Below, piece after piece: positions 50,213 to 57,605 of a stretch of 64,000 nucleotides of DNA. Source of the DNA: a virus. Position 1 is the stretch's first letter, and every line of letters starts with the position of its first letter. The stretch lies in the IMG/VR virus record IMGVR_UViG_3300042904_000107, positions 33,145-97,144 of that record; one strand, written 5' to 3'. The notes beneath the pieces were generated by a model. That model saw only the letters and a list, made by a program, of their open reading frames with translations, did no database searches and was not told the DNA's origin. The translations under genes and the position numbers were made by a program.

Positions 50213-51613
50213 TTACGCACCAAGGGCGTGGAAGTACCAAGCATATGCTGTACCAGCAGTTAAAGCAGATCCGTTTGAGGTAATAACAAACGTTGTTGTG
50301 GTCGTTGATGAAACAAAAGGCTGCACTGTCACCGCAAGGCTGGCAGTTGCTTTATTCGCAGGAACTAAAAGAACCGTAGGCGCGCTACCAAATGCTGTGT
50401 TAAATGTTACTGTAGCAACGATGGCATCCGCCGCAGGTGTTGTACCGGGTGTTAAAGTAATCTTTCCGGCATTATCTAGTCCGGTAATCGCAATTGTAGG
50501 AGTTGTACCCGCACCTGTTCCTTCTAGAATTGTTGGAGCAGAACCACCAATCGTGGCGTGCTCCGGCCAGGTTTCGAGATCCGTTGCGGTATCCGCATTA
50601 CCAATTAGATCAGCAGTAATTTCGTTCGCAGTGAAGTCCCCGTTAGAGTCACGCTTAACGATTGTATCCACCACCAACGATTCTGTGGCTGCGACGGTAT
50701 CATTTACAGACGTGGCAATTGCTGCGGCTGTTTTACCGCCAACGGTTGCTACTGTTGGGTTTGGATACGAACTACCCGTTAAATCACCGCCGGCACTTCC
50801 ACCAGGTGTTCCGCCGTCCTTATTGACAGCAATTGTAGAAATCGCGGTAATACGTCCCTTTACATCTATTGTAATAACCGGAATATTGTCAGCATCACCG
50901 CTTTCACCAGCGGAAAGTCCTGAAAGAGTTGCAAGGACTGGATTTGGTAGGTCACCTGATAGATCTCCGCCAACACCACCGGTCGATGTAATTACCTTTG
51001 CTTTGAAATCGACGTAATCAGTGTCTCCGGAATTTCGAGCTTCGAGTCCTGCCACCACACCTTTAATTCGGTGTGCGCTATTGATTTGAAAGCTACCAGC
51101 ATTTGTCCCAGTATCAGTATTCTGGTCATGTGCTTTCGTTGCGGCGCTTGCTACAGATGCGGCGCTTGCTCCACCAACAGTCGATACAGTTGGATTCGGA
51201 TAAGTTCCACCAAGATCTCCAGCGGCAGATTGTGCTCCTTTAATAACGTTCCCAAGGCTTGCACCTAGAGCCGTTTCAATAGCCTTAATTTCTGCGGCTA
51301 TCTGATTTCTATGCCAGTCAAAAATGTAACCATATCCGGTTACACCTGAACTATGTGATGCCGCAGATCCAATGAACCCGCGTTCGCAATTCTCAATGGT
51401 ATTTCCACTTAAAGGTCCAAGCGCCTTCACTACTTCATTTTCGATGGCAATTAAACACGGAAGGTGGAAAACTGTGGCATCCACAAACGTAATATCTGTG
51501 ACAGATCCGTTTATAGCACCGTTCAAGTTGGAATAGGCATTATCCTTAACAACTAGTAAATCCGCATCTACGGCTACTGCGGTAGGAAATACCGCGGAAT
51601 TTGGATTAGGCAT
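50213..51613 (-). CDS. tail-fibre-like structural protein inserted between 16 and 17
   Basis: 466 residues. Contains repeats of the form GDLxGxYPNPTVxxVGG (near 139, 217 and 276) typical of phage fibre shafts; ends FVITSNGSALTAGTAYAWYF, typical of fibre tip domains. N-terminal 1-110 contains CERGFIGSAASHSSG and may be the attachment part. In T4 genes 16 and 17 are adjacent, so this is an insertion in the packaging module. Late direction. Confidence 0.78.
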   Translation of the reverse strand: MPNPNSAVFPTAVAVDADLLVVKDNAYSNLNGAINGSVTDITFVDATVFHLPCLIAIENEVVKALGPLSGNTIENCERGFIGSAASHSSGVTGYGYIFDWHRNQIAAEIKAIETALGASLGNVIKGAQSAAGDLGGTYPNPTVSTVGGASAASVASAATKAHDQNTDTGTNAGSFQINSAHRIKGVVAGLEARNSGDTDYVDFKAKVITSTGGVGGDLSGDLPNPVLATLSGLSAGESGDADNIPVITIDVKGRITAISTIAVNKDGGTPGGSAGGDLTGSSYPNPTVATVGGKTAAAIATSVNDTVAATESLVVDTIVKRDSNGDFTANEITADLIGNADTATDLETWPEHATIGGSAPTILEGTGAGTTPTIAITGLDNAGKITLTPGTTPAADAIVATVTFNTAFGSAPTVLLVPANKATASLAVTVQPFVSSTTTTTFVITSNGSALTAGTAYAWYFHALGA

Positions 51614-52144
51614 TTATTGTCCCTCTTGTTCTCGTTTCTTTTTTCTAGATGCCTCAATCGCCTCTAGGATTTCCATTGTGGTTCCTTCAAGAATGACATT
51701 GTTCACCTGGTCGGCATGTTCTATTGATACCGGCGTATTTTTATCACCATCAGAAGCTATCTTCTTTTGGAGAAGATTCATATCTTTCTGGAGTTGCATC
51801 AACTGACCAGTACCCTCAATTAAGACCTTCAAAACACCGCCGGCGACTTCATATGTTCGCGGCGATTCTCCTTCTTTGGCTAATTCGGTGATACCTTCAA
51901 GTACCTCGTTACCTTTCATTAGCAAATTGTGGAGATTAGTGCGGGCAAAGTCATAATCATCCTGTGCGTCTTGGGAAATGATTGGAGCAGGCGGCGCAAC
52001 AACAATGGGTGGTAAAACTTCCGGTACGAGAGCTTTTTGGATCTCAATCGGAAGTTTTGCGTCAATCTCTTGCTGTGCGGCACCGAGCGCATCCTCAATT
52101 CTTGTTGAAAGCGGTTGCTTCTTTGGTCTGCCTCTAGTAGCCAT
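51614..52144 (-). CDS. 16: small terminase (gp16)
   Basis: 176 residues, T4 gp16 has 164. DDYDFARTNLHNLLMKGNEV near 62-81 with SPRTYEVAGGVLKVLIEGTG near 94-113 and LQKDMNLLQKKIA near 118-130 match gp16, the DNA-recognising oligomer that regulates gp17. CATAAATA just upstream resembles a late promoter. Confidence 0.9.
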   Translation of the reverse strand: MATRGRPKKQPLSTRIEDALGAAQQEIDAKLPIEIQKALVPEVLPPIVVAPPAPIISQDAQDDYDFARTNLHNLLMKGNEVLEGITELAKEGESPRTYEVAGGVLKVLIEGTGQLMQLQKDMNLLQKKIASDGDKNTPVSIEHADQVNNVILEGTTMEILEAIEASRKKKREQEGQ

Positions 52145-52153
52145 AAACTATAT

Positions 52154-52885
52154 TTATGATTCCACAACCTCAAATGGGCCACTCTGAAGTGCATCAGAAG
52201 GATCAGGTTCAACGTGGATAAGTGTATCATCGACGTTAACGTCGATTTCTGTAATAACCTTTTTCGTTTTCACTGGTGGATAAAGTTCACCACGTCCTTC
52301 GAAATTAAATTCCCACTCAAGCGTGCGTTTGTCTAAGAAATTCCCTTCAAATGAATCCGATTGGCTATTACCAGTCAAACTGAACACAATATCTCTCCGC
52401 AAATTAATTTGCGGAATCGTCATGATTGGAACAGAAAAATCAGGCTGAAAAAACGGTAAAAACTGTTCTATAATCGCATAACCGTCTTCTAGAGTCCTGG
52501 TGGCAATATGTAGTGAAAAATCAAACAGGAACGGAACAGGGTTCAATTGGCGCTTCACTGTCGCATTCGTTGACTCTAATCCTACACGATATAGTATTGG
52601 AGATAGCTTACGTCTTGAATCGTATCGGAAACCATTCAACATGTATGCCATGCGCGGTAGAACAATTTGGACGTGCTTTTGTTCCGCTACGTTACCGGCA
52701 TTCGGATCACTGATATACCGCTGGGCCCATTTCTCTTTTGTGGATTGTTCGATCGGAACTTTGATCGTCTTCACCACATTTGTATTAGGGTCTTTGCGTT
52801 CGATTGAAATGTCCTGAAAGATCCAACCAAAAGTATTGGTGTACTTTTCAATCGTTTTGTAGTTATAAGGTGAATTACCTAGCAT
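52154..52885 (-). CDS. 15: tail sheath stabiliser / terminator (gp15)
   Basis: 243 residues, T4 gp15 has 272. VPIEQSTKEKWAQRYISDPN near 43-62, HVQIVLPRMAYMLNGFRYD near 71-89, EQFLPFFQPDFSVPIMTIPQ near 140-159 and EWEFNFEGRGELYPPVKTKK near 190-209 all match gp15, which caps the tail so it can join the head. Confidence 0.95.
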   Translation of the reverse strand: MLGNSPYNYKTIEKYTNTFGWIFQDISIERKDPNTNVVKTIKVPIEQSTKEKWAQRYISDPNAGNVAEQKHVQIVLPRMAYMLNGFRYDSRRKLSPILYRVGLESTNATVKRQLNPVPFLFDFSLHIATRTLEDGYAIIEQFLPFFQPDFSVPIMTIPQINLRRDIVFSLTGNSQSDSFEGNFLDKRTLEWEFNFEGRGELYPPVKTKKVITEIDVNVDDTLIHVEPDPSDALQSGPFEVVES

Positions 52886-52888
52886 CGT

Positions 52889-53500
52889 TTACTCCGTGAA
52901 TGGGTTTCTCTGGTTGGGGTCAAGGAATGTTTCAATGCGTGTCTTAATCTCTTCATTGTCTGCTAGAGGGTCGGGTGCATCCTCTAACTCTGATACAATC
53001 GAGTCGATGTCGGTATTACCAGTATCAACCTCTTCATGACTGTAACGGAACTTCTCACATGTGATTTTCCAGACGTAAATTTTACCAAGTTGATAAAAGA
53101 CCTCTTCGTGGTCCGCAAACGTTACTTCCAAAATGTCCTTCGTTATTGGGAGATATATCAAGTCTCCTTCTTGCGGTCGAGGTAGGTCGGGAATAGTTTC
53201 ATCGAAGCGTTTCTTGGAAACATTGAAAACCGCCTGCTTATCAATGTTAAGACCAAACTTATTCAGGAAGTTTTTATCGCCCAGGAATCCTTCGACATTT
53301 TCCATATAAGCTTCAATGGTAAAGGACTGTAGAAACGCTCGTTGTGCGTCCTCACCAAAGATCTTGTCAAAGTCTACCAATGTCTTGGGAACGTAGACGA
53401 TATCCATTCCGTAAATTTTAATAGCCTCAATAATAAGGCCTTCCAATGTATTCTGCTCATTTGTGGCAGTGAACTTGACGAAGTATGGATTCGTAGGCAT
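52889..53500 (-). CDS. 14: neck protein (gp14)
   Basis: 203 residues, T4 gp14 has 256. IEAIKIYGMDIVYVPKTLVD near 24-43, KIFGEDAQRAF near 46-56, VEGFLGDKNFLNKFGLNI near 69-86 and EGDLIYLPI near 112-120 match gp14. It joins the neck during head-tail assembly. The first gene of the visible late block; gene 13 is not present on its upstream side. Confidence 0.93.
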   Translation of the reverse strand: MPTNPYFVKFTATNEQNTLEGLIIEAIKIYGMDIVYVPKTLVDFDKIFGEDAQRAFLQSFTIEAYMENVEGFLGDKNFLNKFGLNIDKQAVFNVSKKRFDETIPDLPRPQEGDLIYLPITKDILEVTFADHEEVFYQLGKIYVWKITCEKFRYSHEEVDTGNTDIDSIVSELEDAPDPLADNEEIKTRIETFLDPNQRNPFTE

Positions 53501-53534
53501 AAATTTCTGTCCTATTTAGGGGAAATGGTCTAGC

Positions 53535-53563
53535 TTGACAAACCATTTTGGCCTTGATATAAT
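53535..53563 (+). promoter_or_regulatory. sigma70-type promoter (TTGACA-17-TATAAT)
   Basis: Perfect -35 TTGACA (53535-53540) and -10 TATAAT (53558-53563), spacer 17 nt with GGCC; GGTCTAGC precedes. First plus-strand promoter of the right-hand early region; the ATG follows 10 nt after the -10. Confidence 0.88.
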
Positions 53564-53573
53564 GGCCTAGAAA

Positions 53574-53726
53574 ATGAGCGAAGCGAAGAAAACGAAGAGT
53601 GCCGGTGGCACTAAGAAGCCGAAGAAGACAAAAACAGAAGATCTCGGCTACACTCGTATCGACATGAGCACCATGGAACCGGTCAGCGGTCGACCGATAG
53701 TCCTATTTCGAAGGATCCACGGATGA
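53574..53726 (+). CDS. 50-residue basic protein
   Basis: MSEAKKTKSAGGTKKPKKTK, then TEDLGYTRIDMSTMEPVSG and RPIVLFRRIHG. A Lys-rich N-terminal 22 residues suggests nucleic-acid binding. The near-leaderless start (10 nt after the -10) and an ATGA overlap with the next gene support it. No family recognised. Confidence 0.6.
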   Translation: MSEAKKTKSAGGTKKPKKTKTEDLGYTRIDMSTMEPVSGRPIVLFRRIHG

Positions 53727-54070
53727 GCAACGTACTAGAACACAAAGCCGAAATCATTCGAGATTACCGAGAAGGTGTTCTCAATTTCGAGACCATTCGG
53801 GCAAAGTATAACGCGCGCCGAGAAGATATGGTCGAAATGCTGCGGTCAGAGGATGTTCCTCTTCGGGGACCTCTGAAGCGTTCACCGACAAAGAGTGGCA
53901 CGAAAGTTGCTACCGTCGGGACGAAAATCCTTTACCTTTCCGATAACCTGACAGTCGGTACTATTTACGAGAGTCCGGACTACGGGAAAGGTGAAGTGCT
54001 CGAAAAGTATCCAATTGGCAAGTCAGTTTCAGAATATCGAATCAAATTTGGTGGTCAGTTAGTAAACTGA
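53723..54070 (+). CDS. unknown 115-residue protein
   Basis: Begins MSNVLEHKAEIIRDYREGVL. Residues 8-40 resemble a helix-turn-helix start (IIRDYREG...FETIRAKYNARREDM), so DNA binding is possible. The rest is beta-rich. Coupled to the 50-residue gene by an ATGA overlap. Early promoter upstream. Confidence 0.6.
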   Translation: MSNVLEHKAEIIRDYREGVLNFETIRAKYNARREDMVEMLRSEDVPLRGPLKRSPTKSGTKVATVGTKILYLSDNLTVGTIYESPDYGKGEVLEKYPIGKSVSEYRIKFGGQLVN

Positions 54071-54090
54071 CCACCATCGAGGGCCCTAGT

Positions 54091-54264
54091 ATGTACCTGG
54101 TATCCGTAACGCCAGAGCATTATTTAATGGCGACACATTTCAACTCAATTGACACGACAGCTAAAGAGGAGCAGGCTTTGAAAGTAGAGAAGGATGATGT
54201 AAAAAGTACGATTGCCGCTTTGCGTCGTCTAGGTTACGAACCTCTTCTTGTGAAAATCACCTAA
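54091..54264 (+). CDS. 57-residue unknown protein
   Basis: Starts MYLVSVTPEHYLMATHFNSI and ends PLLVKIT, with GAGGG just upstream. Beta-helix-beta pattern. No family recognised. Confidence 0.55.
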   Translation: MYLVSVTPEHYLMATHFNSIDTTAKEEQALKVEKDDVKSTIAALRRLGYEPLLVKIT

Positions 54265-54265
54265 T

Positions 54266-54577
54266 ATGAAATGGCCTTGGACAAAAGAACCTCCACCTCC
54301 ACCGAAACTTAAGCCTCCCCGACAACCACAAACCTTCGGGGAATACAAGGATCTGGTGAGACAATATCTCCTTGATTGGCATCGAGACACACAGATCGAG
54401 GAGTCAGGTGATCTGGATTGGATGATGCGTCCAGAAATCTGCGACCAATATCTTGCCGGTTGGTTCCATGACGGCTTCACACCAGCAGTGGCCGCCGATG
54501 CATGGTATGCCGAGTCCAACGACCCTTACGCCTTCGATCAGACACGCGACCCGATAGGGTTTACAAAATCCTCTTGA
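54266..54577 (+). CDS. unknown 103-residue protein with Pro-rich N-terminus
   Basis: Begins MKWPWTKEPPPPPKLKPPRQ; the rest is Trp- and Asp-rich and helical (DWMMRPEICDQYLAGWFHDG). Its ATG is 1 nt after the stop of the previous gene. No family recognised. Confidence 0.6.
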   Translation: MKWPWTKEPPPPPKLKPPRQPQTFGEYKDLVRQYLLDWHRDTQIEESGDLDWMMRPEICDQYLAGWFHDGFTPAVAADAWYAESNDPYAFDQTRDPIGFTKSS

Positions 54578-54607
54578 CATCCTCGACTTGCGCGAGTATG
54601 TTATAAT
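54574..54607 (+). promoter_or_regulatory. extended -10 promoter (TGTTATAAT)
   Basis: TATAAT at 54602-54607 with TG one base before (extended -10); a TTGACA at 54574-54579 lies 22 nt away, too far for a standard spacer, though TATGTT at 54597-54602 is 17 nt from it. The next ATG is 10 nt after TATAAT. Confidence 0.65.
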
Positions 54608-54617
54608 TGGGACCGAT

Positions 54618-54908
54618 ATGAAACACACGCTGGATGCCGATCAGGAGAAACAGAAACAGGCATTAATCCGCAGCGCCAAGCAGGCTTTCTCCGGAGATCC
54701 GAAATTACTTGACGAATACACCAACGAGGATTGGCGGTTGGCGCGTGTCGATGCGAACGTGAAGACTCTTATGGAAGGAGATATCACGATTGCGCGCAAG
54801 TCTGAACGCCCAGAGACTATCATTCCCAGGGTCTACGCCTATTGCTGGAGGACGAAGACCCAAATCACCCTTCATACCACAGATCCGATCGAATTCTTAG
54901 AAGATTAA
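54618..54908 (+). CDS. unknown 96-residue protein, near-leaderless
   Basis: Starts at MKHTLDADQEKQKQALIRSA, 10 nt after the -10; an earlier in-frame ATG would lie upstream of the transcription start. Helical N-terminal half, beta-rich C-terminal half with YCWRTKTQITLHTT. No family recognised. Confidence 0.62.
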   Translation: MKHTLDADQEKQKQALIRSAKQAFSGDPKLLDEYTNEDWRLARVDANVKTLMEGDITIARKSERPETIIPRVYAYCWRTKTQITLHTTDPIEFLED

Positions 54909-54918
54909 AACGCCATTT

Positions 54919-54947
54919 GACAATGGCCCGTTTTCGTGTTATCTTTT
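54919..54947 (+). promoter_or_regulatory. sigma70-type promoter (TTGACA-17-TATCTT)
   Basis: -35 TTGACA (54919-54924), -10 TATCTT (54942-54947), 17-nt spacer beginning ATGGCCC. It lies upstream of two strong hairpins with no gene between, hence a small RNA or a regulated leader. Confidence 0.75.
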
Positions 54948-54953
54948 AATTGT

Positions 54954-55078
54954 TGTTGCGATAGAGTAATCGGGAAACGTCTTCGTCTGTCTCGCTAACT
55001 AACCTTGCGTTTCCCGATCCTTCTTTCTCGCGTCTCGCTGCGGCGGGCTGGAATCTCTCATCAGCCCGCCGCTTTTCT
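54954..55078 (+). ncRNA. candidate structured small RNA or attenuator leader
   Basis: The transcript from the promoter at 54919 would begin near 54954. An 11-bp perfect stem pairs 54969-54979 with 55008-55018, with a 28-nt pyrimidine-rich loop. An 11-bp G+C-rich stem follows (55040-55050 with 55062-55072) with TTTTCT after it, an intrinsic terminator. No reading frame is evident. It could also be the attenuated leader of the gene at 55091. Confidence 0.55.
55040..55078 (+). terminator. rho-independent terminator
   Basis: GCGGCGGGCTG and CAGCCCGCCGC form an 11-bp stem around an 11-nt loop, followed by TTTTCT. The next ATG is 13 nt further, so read-through must occur or this gene needs another promoter. 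Confidence 0.82.
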
Positions 55079-55090
55079 CACCGAGACTGG

Positions 55091-55492
55091 ATGATTACAT
55101 TATCTTCTCAACTCATCGAACGCCTACTTCCTAATGCACCTTTTCGTGCCTTATTCCGTAGGGATCCGTCTCAAGGGTGGGTTGGTCTGGTGGAGTATTC
55201 GTTCAGCATGGACTGGAGTCCAGATCGAGCTTTGATCTTATGGTCTGGTAAATATTTTAGTAATATTGGAACAACCGGCGAGATTGATGCGGTAGAGGAC
55301 GGAAACCAAATATACCAGACATATCGCAAACAATACCCAAATGATTTGCTACTCCTTGTGGACCCGACAACACCGGATTGCCCTTTTGAGATCAACTGGG
55401 AAGCTTGGTTGAATGCCACAAATAAATTCAACAAGCGCAACGCTCCGTTTAAAGCTGTTGACCGGAACAACGCCGTTCCGATAAAAATATAG
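55091..55492 (+). CDS. unknown 133-residue protein
   Basis: Begins MITLSSQLIERLLPNAPFRA; ATG preceded by GAGACTGG. Contains WVGLVEYSFSMDWSPDRALI near 30-49 and DAVEDGNQIYQTYRKQYPND near 65-84; looks like a small globular alpha-beta protein. No family recognised. Confidence 0.65.
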   Translation: MITLSSQLIERLLPNAPFRALFRRDPSQGWVGLVEYSFSMDWSPDRALILWSGKYFSNIGTTGEIDAVEDGNQIYQTYRKQYPNDLLLLVDPTTPDCPFEINWEAWLNATNKFNKRNAPFKAVDRNNAVPIKI

Positions 55493-55502
55493 GCCAAATC
55501 TA

Positions 55503-55532
55503 TTGACTTCCTTGGTCTAGATGTAGTACCCT
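55503..55532 (+). promoter_or_regulatory. sigma70-type promoter (TTGACT-18-TACCCT)
   Basis: -35 TTGACT (55503-55508), -10 TACCCT (55527-55532), spacer 18 nt with GGTCTAG inside and AGGCCAAAT upstream. The next ATG is 8 nt after the -10, so the mRNA is essentially leaderless. Confidence 0.68.
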
Positions 55533-55540
55533 GTAATTGT

Positions 55541-55861
55541 ATGAAATACGCACTACTGACCTTCAATCTTTTTCCCGGCATCACCGGGACACTTGTGGTC
55601 GATGCCCTCAGCGCCGCTGAACTGATTGCCGATTCCGTCGTGAACGGAGAGACGGTGACTGTGACAGGTATCACCGTCCTTGAGGCCGCCGCATTGGCAC
55701 CGGAACTGTTTTCTGATCCGGTTTTTGTCCAAGACTGGGTGAACGCCACATGGACACAACTCAACAACTTCCTCGCAGCGGAAGCCGGCTACGAGAACCC
55801 GAACACCGAACTCGCCCAGGATTACGAGTACGGAGCCGCCGCACCAAATGGCCTCTGGTAA
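55541..55861 (+). CDS. unknown 106-residue acidic protein, leaderless
   Basis: Begins MKYALLTFNLFPGITGTLVV. Strands at the start, an Ala-rich helix in the middle (TVLEAAALAPELFSDPVFV) and an acidic tail. No family recognised. Followed by a strong terminator. Confidence 0.62.
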   Translation: MKYALLTFNLFPGITGTLVVDALSAAELIADSVVNGETVTVTGITVLEAAALAPELFSDPVFVQDWVNATWTQLNNFLAAEAGYENPNTELAQDYEYGAAAPNGLW

Positions 55862-55910
55862 CAAACACCTCCGAAGTACAAAAACGCAGTAGTGCCAACC
55901 CACCTCACCA

Positions 55911-55952
55911 ACGGGCCTATCGGTTACCCCAACCGATAGGCCCGTTCGTCTT
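55911..55952 (+). terminator. rho-independent terminator
   Basis: A 15-bp perfect stem pairs 55911-55925 (ACGGGCCTATCGGTT) with 55931-55945, loop of 5 nt, followed by TCGTCTTTCTCT. One of the strongest hairpins in the window. Confidence 0.85.
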
Positions 55953-55978
55953 TCTCTACAAATATTATTAGACCCCTG

Positions 55979-56010
55979 TTGACTTTCGTTAATAACCGTT
56001 GCATCATACT
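55979..56010 (+). promoter_or_regulatory. possible promoter upstream of the 56075 gene
   Basis: TTGACT at 55979-55984 with CATCAT at 17 nt or CATACT at 20 nt. Weak -10 in both cases, but the position between a terminator and a gene with a good Shine-Dalgarno fits. Confidence 0.4.
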
Positions 56011-56074
56011 CATATGAGGGGCGCGACAAACGCTTCCTCGATCCAAACATTAACTCTAGAGGAGAAGTACAACG

Positions 56075-56401
56075 ATGCAACCGCAGGGAAATATTCCCAC
56101 TTTCGAGATCGACCTCGGCAACACGTCGGACTCAAACTCACCGCGCGTCAAGTTGCTCAACTGGAACACGGTGAACTATGCCGACATTTACGCCGACCAA
56201 ACCGGAGAGAAATCGAAGATCACCAGAATCACTCTCCACTACAACAACGGCACCCAGCAGGAGCTCCAAGGCCACATCGCCTGCGAGAACTTCCTCTCGC
56301 AGTTCCAGTCCCAAATGGGCCAGTCCTTCCAGACGTTTCTGAGCACGGCCATTCCGACCGTCTCCAGCGCCGGCAGCGGAGGTCTGCGATCCCGCACCTA
56401 G
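56075..56401 (+). CDS. unknown 108-residue protein
   Basis: Begins MQPQGNIPTFEIDLGNTSDS with GAGGAG 12 nt upstream. Beta-rich first two thirds, polar Ser/Gln/Gly tail (SQFQSQMGQSFQTFLSTAIP). Codon third positions are more G+C-rich than in the late genes. No family recognised. Confidence 0.65.
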   Translation: MQPQGNIPTFEIDLGNTSDSNSPRVKLLNWNTVNYADIYADQTGEKSKITRITLHYNNGTQQELQGHIACENFLSQFQSQMGQSFQTFLSTAIPTVSSAGSGGLRSRT

Positions 56402-56442
56402 CGGCCACAAGTTCGCTCCGTTTGAGAGCGAAGTAGGGACAA

Positions 56443-56518
56443 GCCCACGGTGGTTCCCGCGAAGACTTTTCACGAAGTGGCCCCACCACTTCCGAAAAAG
56501 GAGCTTCCCACCGTGGGC
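56443..56518. other. nested inverted repeats between two genes
   Basis: The outer 11-bp arms GCCCACGGTGG (56443-56453) and CCACCGTGGGC (56508-56518) enclose an inner hairpin GAAGTGG/CCACTTC (56474-56480 with 56486-56492). No U-tract, so a structured leader or processing site for the receiver-domain mRNA is more likely than a terminator. Confidence 0.55.
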
Positions 56519-56561
56519 CCTACAATTTCCGTCCAATTCCCACAGAGACCAAGAGGACCAA

Positions 56562-56951
56562 ATGCGCGACAGTCAGATTATCCTTGTGGTCGAGGACGAA
56601 ATATCCATTCAAAAGCTCCTCAAAGCCACGCTACAGAGCCAAACAAAGAACTACGATCTCCTCATCGCCGACTCCGGAGAAGAAGGGCTCCGATTCTATC
56701 GCGAATTCCGCGCCCGCATTGCAGTGGCACTCATCGACTACTCACTCCCTGGCATGAAAGGCTCCACGCTGATTAGACGCCTCAAAGAAATCACACCGAA
56801 CGTGAAATGCATCCTGATGACCGGACATCGGACAGTAGACGACATTGACGAGGCGACCATACCGGTGCTCAATAAGCCGTTCACAATCCAGAATCTCATG
56901 AAAGTTCTAGGGGAAGCCATTCCAATAGAAAGTAAGCAAGAAAACAAATAA
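56562..56951 (+). CDS. stand-alone response-regulator receiver domain
   Basis: 129 residues, just one CheY-like domain. The acidic pair is Glu11-Asp12 in LVVEDE, the phosphoacceptor Asp59 in ALIDYSLPGMKG, the switch Thr87 in LMTGHR and the conserved Lys105 in VLNKPF. No output domain is attached. Such a protein could mimic or compete with host two-component receivers or act as a phosphate sink. AAGAGGACCAA precedes the ATG; a terminator follows. Confidence 0.9.
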   Translation: MRDSQIILVVEDEISIQKLLKATLQSQTKNYDLLIADSGEEGLRFYREFRARIAVALIDYSLPGMKGSTLIRRLKEITPNVKCILMTGHRTVDDIDEATIPVLNKPFTIQNLMKVLGEAIPIESKQENK

Positions 56952-56973
56952 CCTTCATTTCCTTTTCCCCTTT

Positions 56974-57007
56974 GGGTCGGCCGGTTCGGGGCCGACCCTT
57001 CTTTTTT
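56974..57007 (+). terminator. rho-independent terminator
   Basis: Stem GGGTCGGC (56974-56981) with GCCGACCC (56991-56998), followed by TTCTTTTTT. Ends the receiver-domain transcript. Confidence 0.88.
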
Positions 57008-57043
57008 GTCAGCCCTCGACTTGGCAGAATTCAGTGGATACCA

Positions 57044-57131
57044 GCGAAAATTTTTTTGGATAGAAAATCCTAGAAACAATTTTTATGGCCGTTCTGGTGG
57101 CTGGGTCTACGGTGCCCGCGAAAATTTTTTT
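57044..57131. repeat. direct repeat GCGAAAATTTTTTT (two copies)
   Basis: Copies at 57044-57057 and 57118-57131, 74 nt apart, both preceded by C-rich bases. They lie in a 300-nt stretch (57008-57310) with no gene I can support, between a plus-strand terminator and a minus-strand terminator. Confidence 0.6.
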
Positions 57132-57263
57132 ATTTCAAAAATCTTGCGTCCGCATACAAACTTCTTGCCTCTTGAAGTTTCAGATTGTAGCTAGACACTC
57201 TCTGGAGAGCGTATTTCAGATAAAAAGATCTTAAATCACTTTGAGATACAAAGTAGTAAGTCA

Positions 57264-57310
57264 CAAAAAAGCGCGACTAACAGCGTTACGTATTCGCTAT
57301 CAGTCGCGCT
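57264..57310 (-). terminator. rho-independent terminator (minus strand) inside the GG/CC-free island
   Basis: On the minus strand AGCGCGACT (57310-57302) pairs with AGTCGCGCT (57278-57270), with an inner AGCG/CGCT pairing, followed by TTTTTT. The stem is built only from GC/CG/AT steps, without GG or CC. It ends the two-gene unit. Confidence 0.8.
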
Positions 57311-57319
57311 AACTCTCAC

Positions 57320-57550
57320 TTACATGCTGTCGTCTGTCTCAACTGCAAGAGCGTATGTGTGAAACTGCTCGTGATTCGCGTCGAATGTCAAACGCGCGAC
57401 ATCAAATTCTGTTACTTCGACTTTCTCTGTTGCTTCTGTGTTCTCGAAGAAGACAAACTGTGTAGCGAAGTAAGCTAACACAGTGTCATCTAAGCGAGTG
57501 TCAGTGTCTTCAATCGAGTTGAGTTGTTCTTTCAGTTGTCTATACGTCAT
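57320..57550 (-). CDS. 76-residue Gly-, Pro- and Trp-free protein
   Basis: Begins MTYRQLKEQLNSIEDTDTRL. LDDTVLAYFATQ near 20-31 resembles a widespread small phage/bacterial family (MTYxELLxxLxxLP..LDxxVTVY...), which normally ends with a Pro/Gly-rich segment; here all Gly and Pro are missing. Start context ACGAAAGAGAGAACAATG is identical to that of the neighbouring gene. Function unknown. Confidence 0.7.
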   Translation of the reverse strand: MTYRQLKEQLNSIEDTDTRLDDTVLAYFATQFVFFENTEATEKVEVTEFDVARLTFDANHEQFHTYALAVETDDSM

Positions 57551-57605
57551 TGTTCTCTCTTTCGTTGTTGTGCGCGCTAGTCACGTTCTAGCGCGCTCGT
57601 GTCTG

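Noticed and set aside
55553-56080. 175-residue minus-strand frame
   Set aside because: Antisense to the 55541-55861 gene and runs through the strong terminator hairpin.
55999-56436. 145-residue plus-strand frame overlapping 56075-56401
   Set aside because: Arg/His/Pro-rich out-of-frame shadow; the 56075 frame has GAGGAG at proper distance and normal composition.
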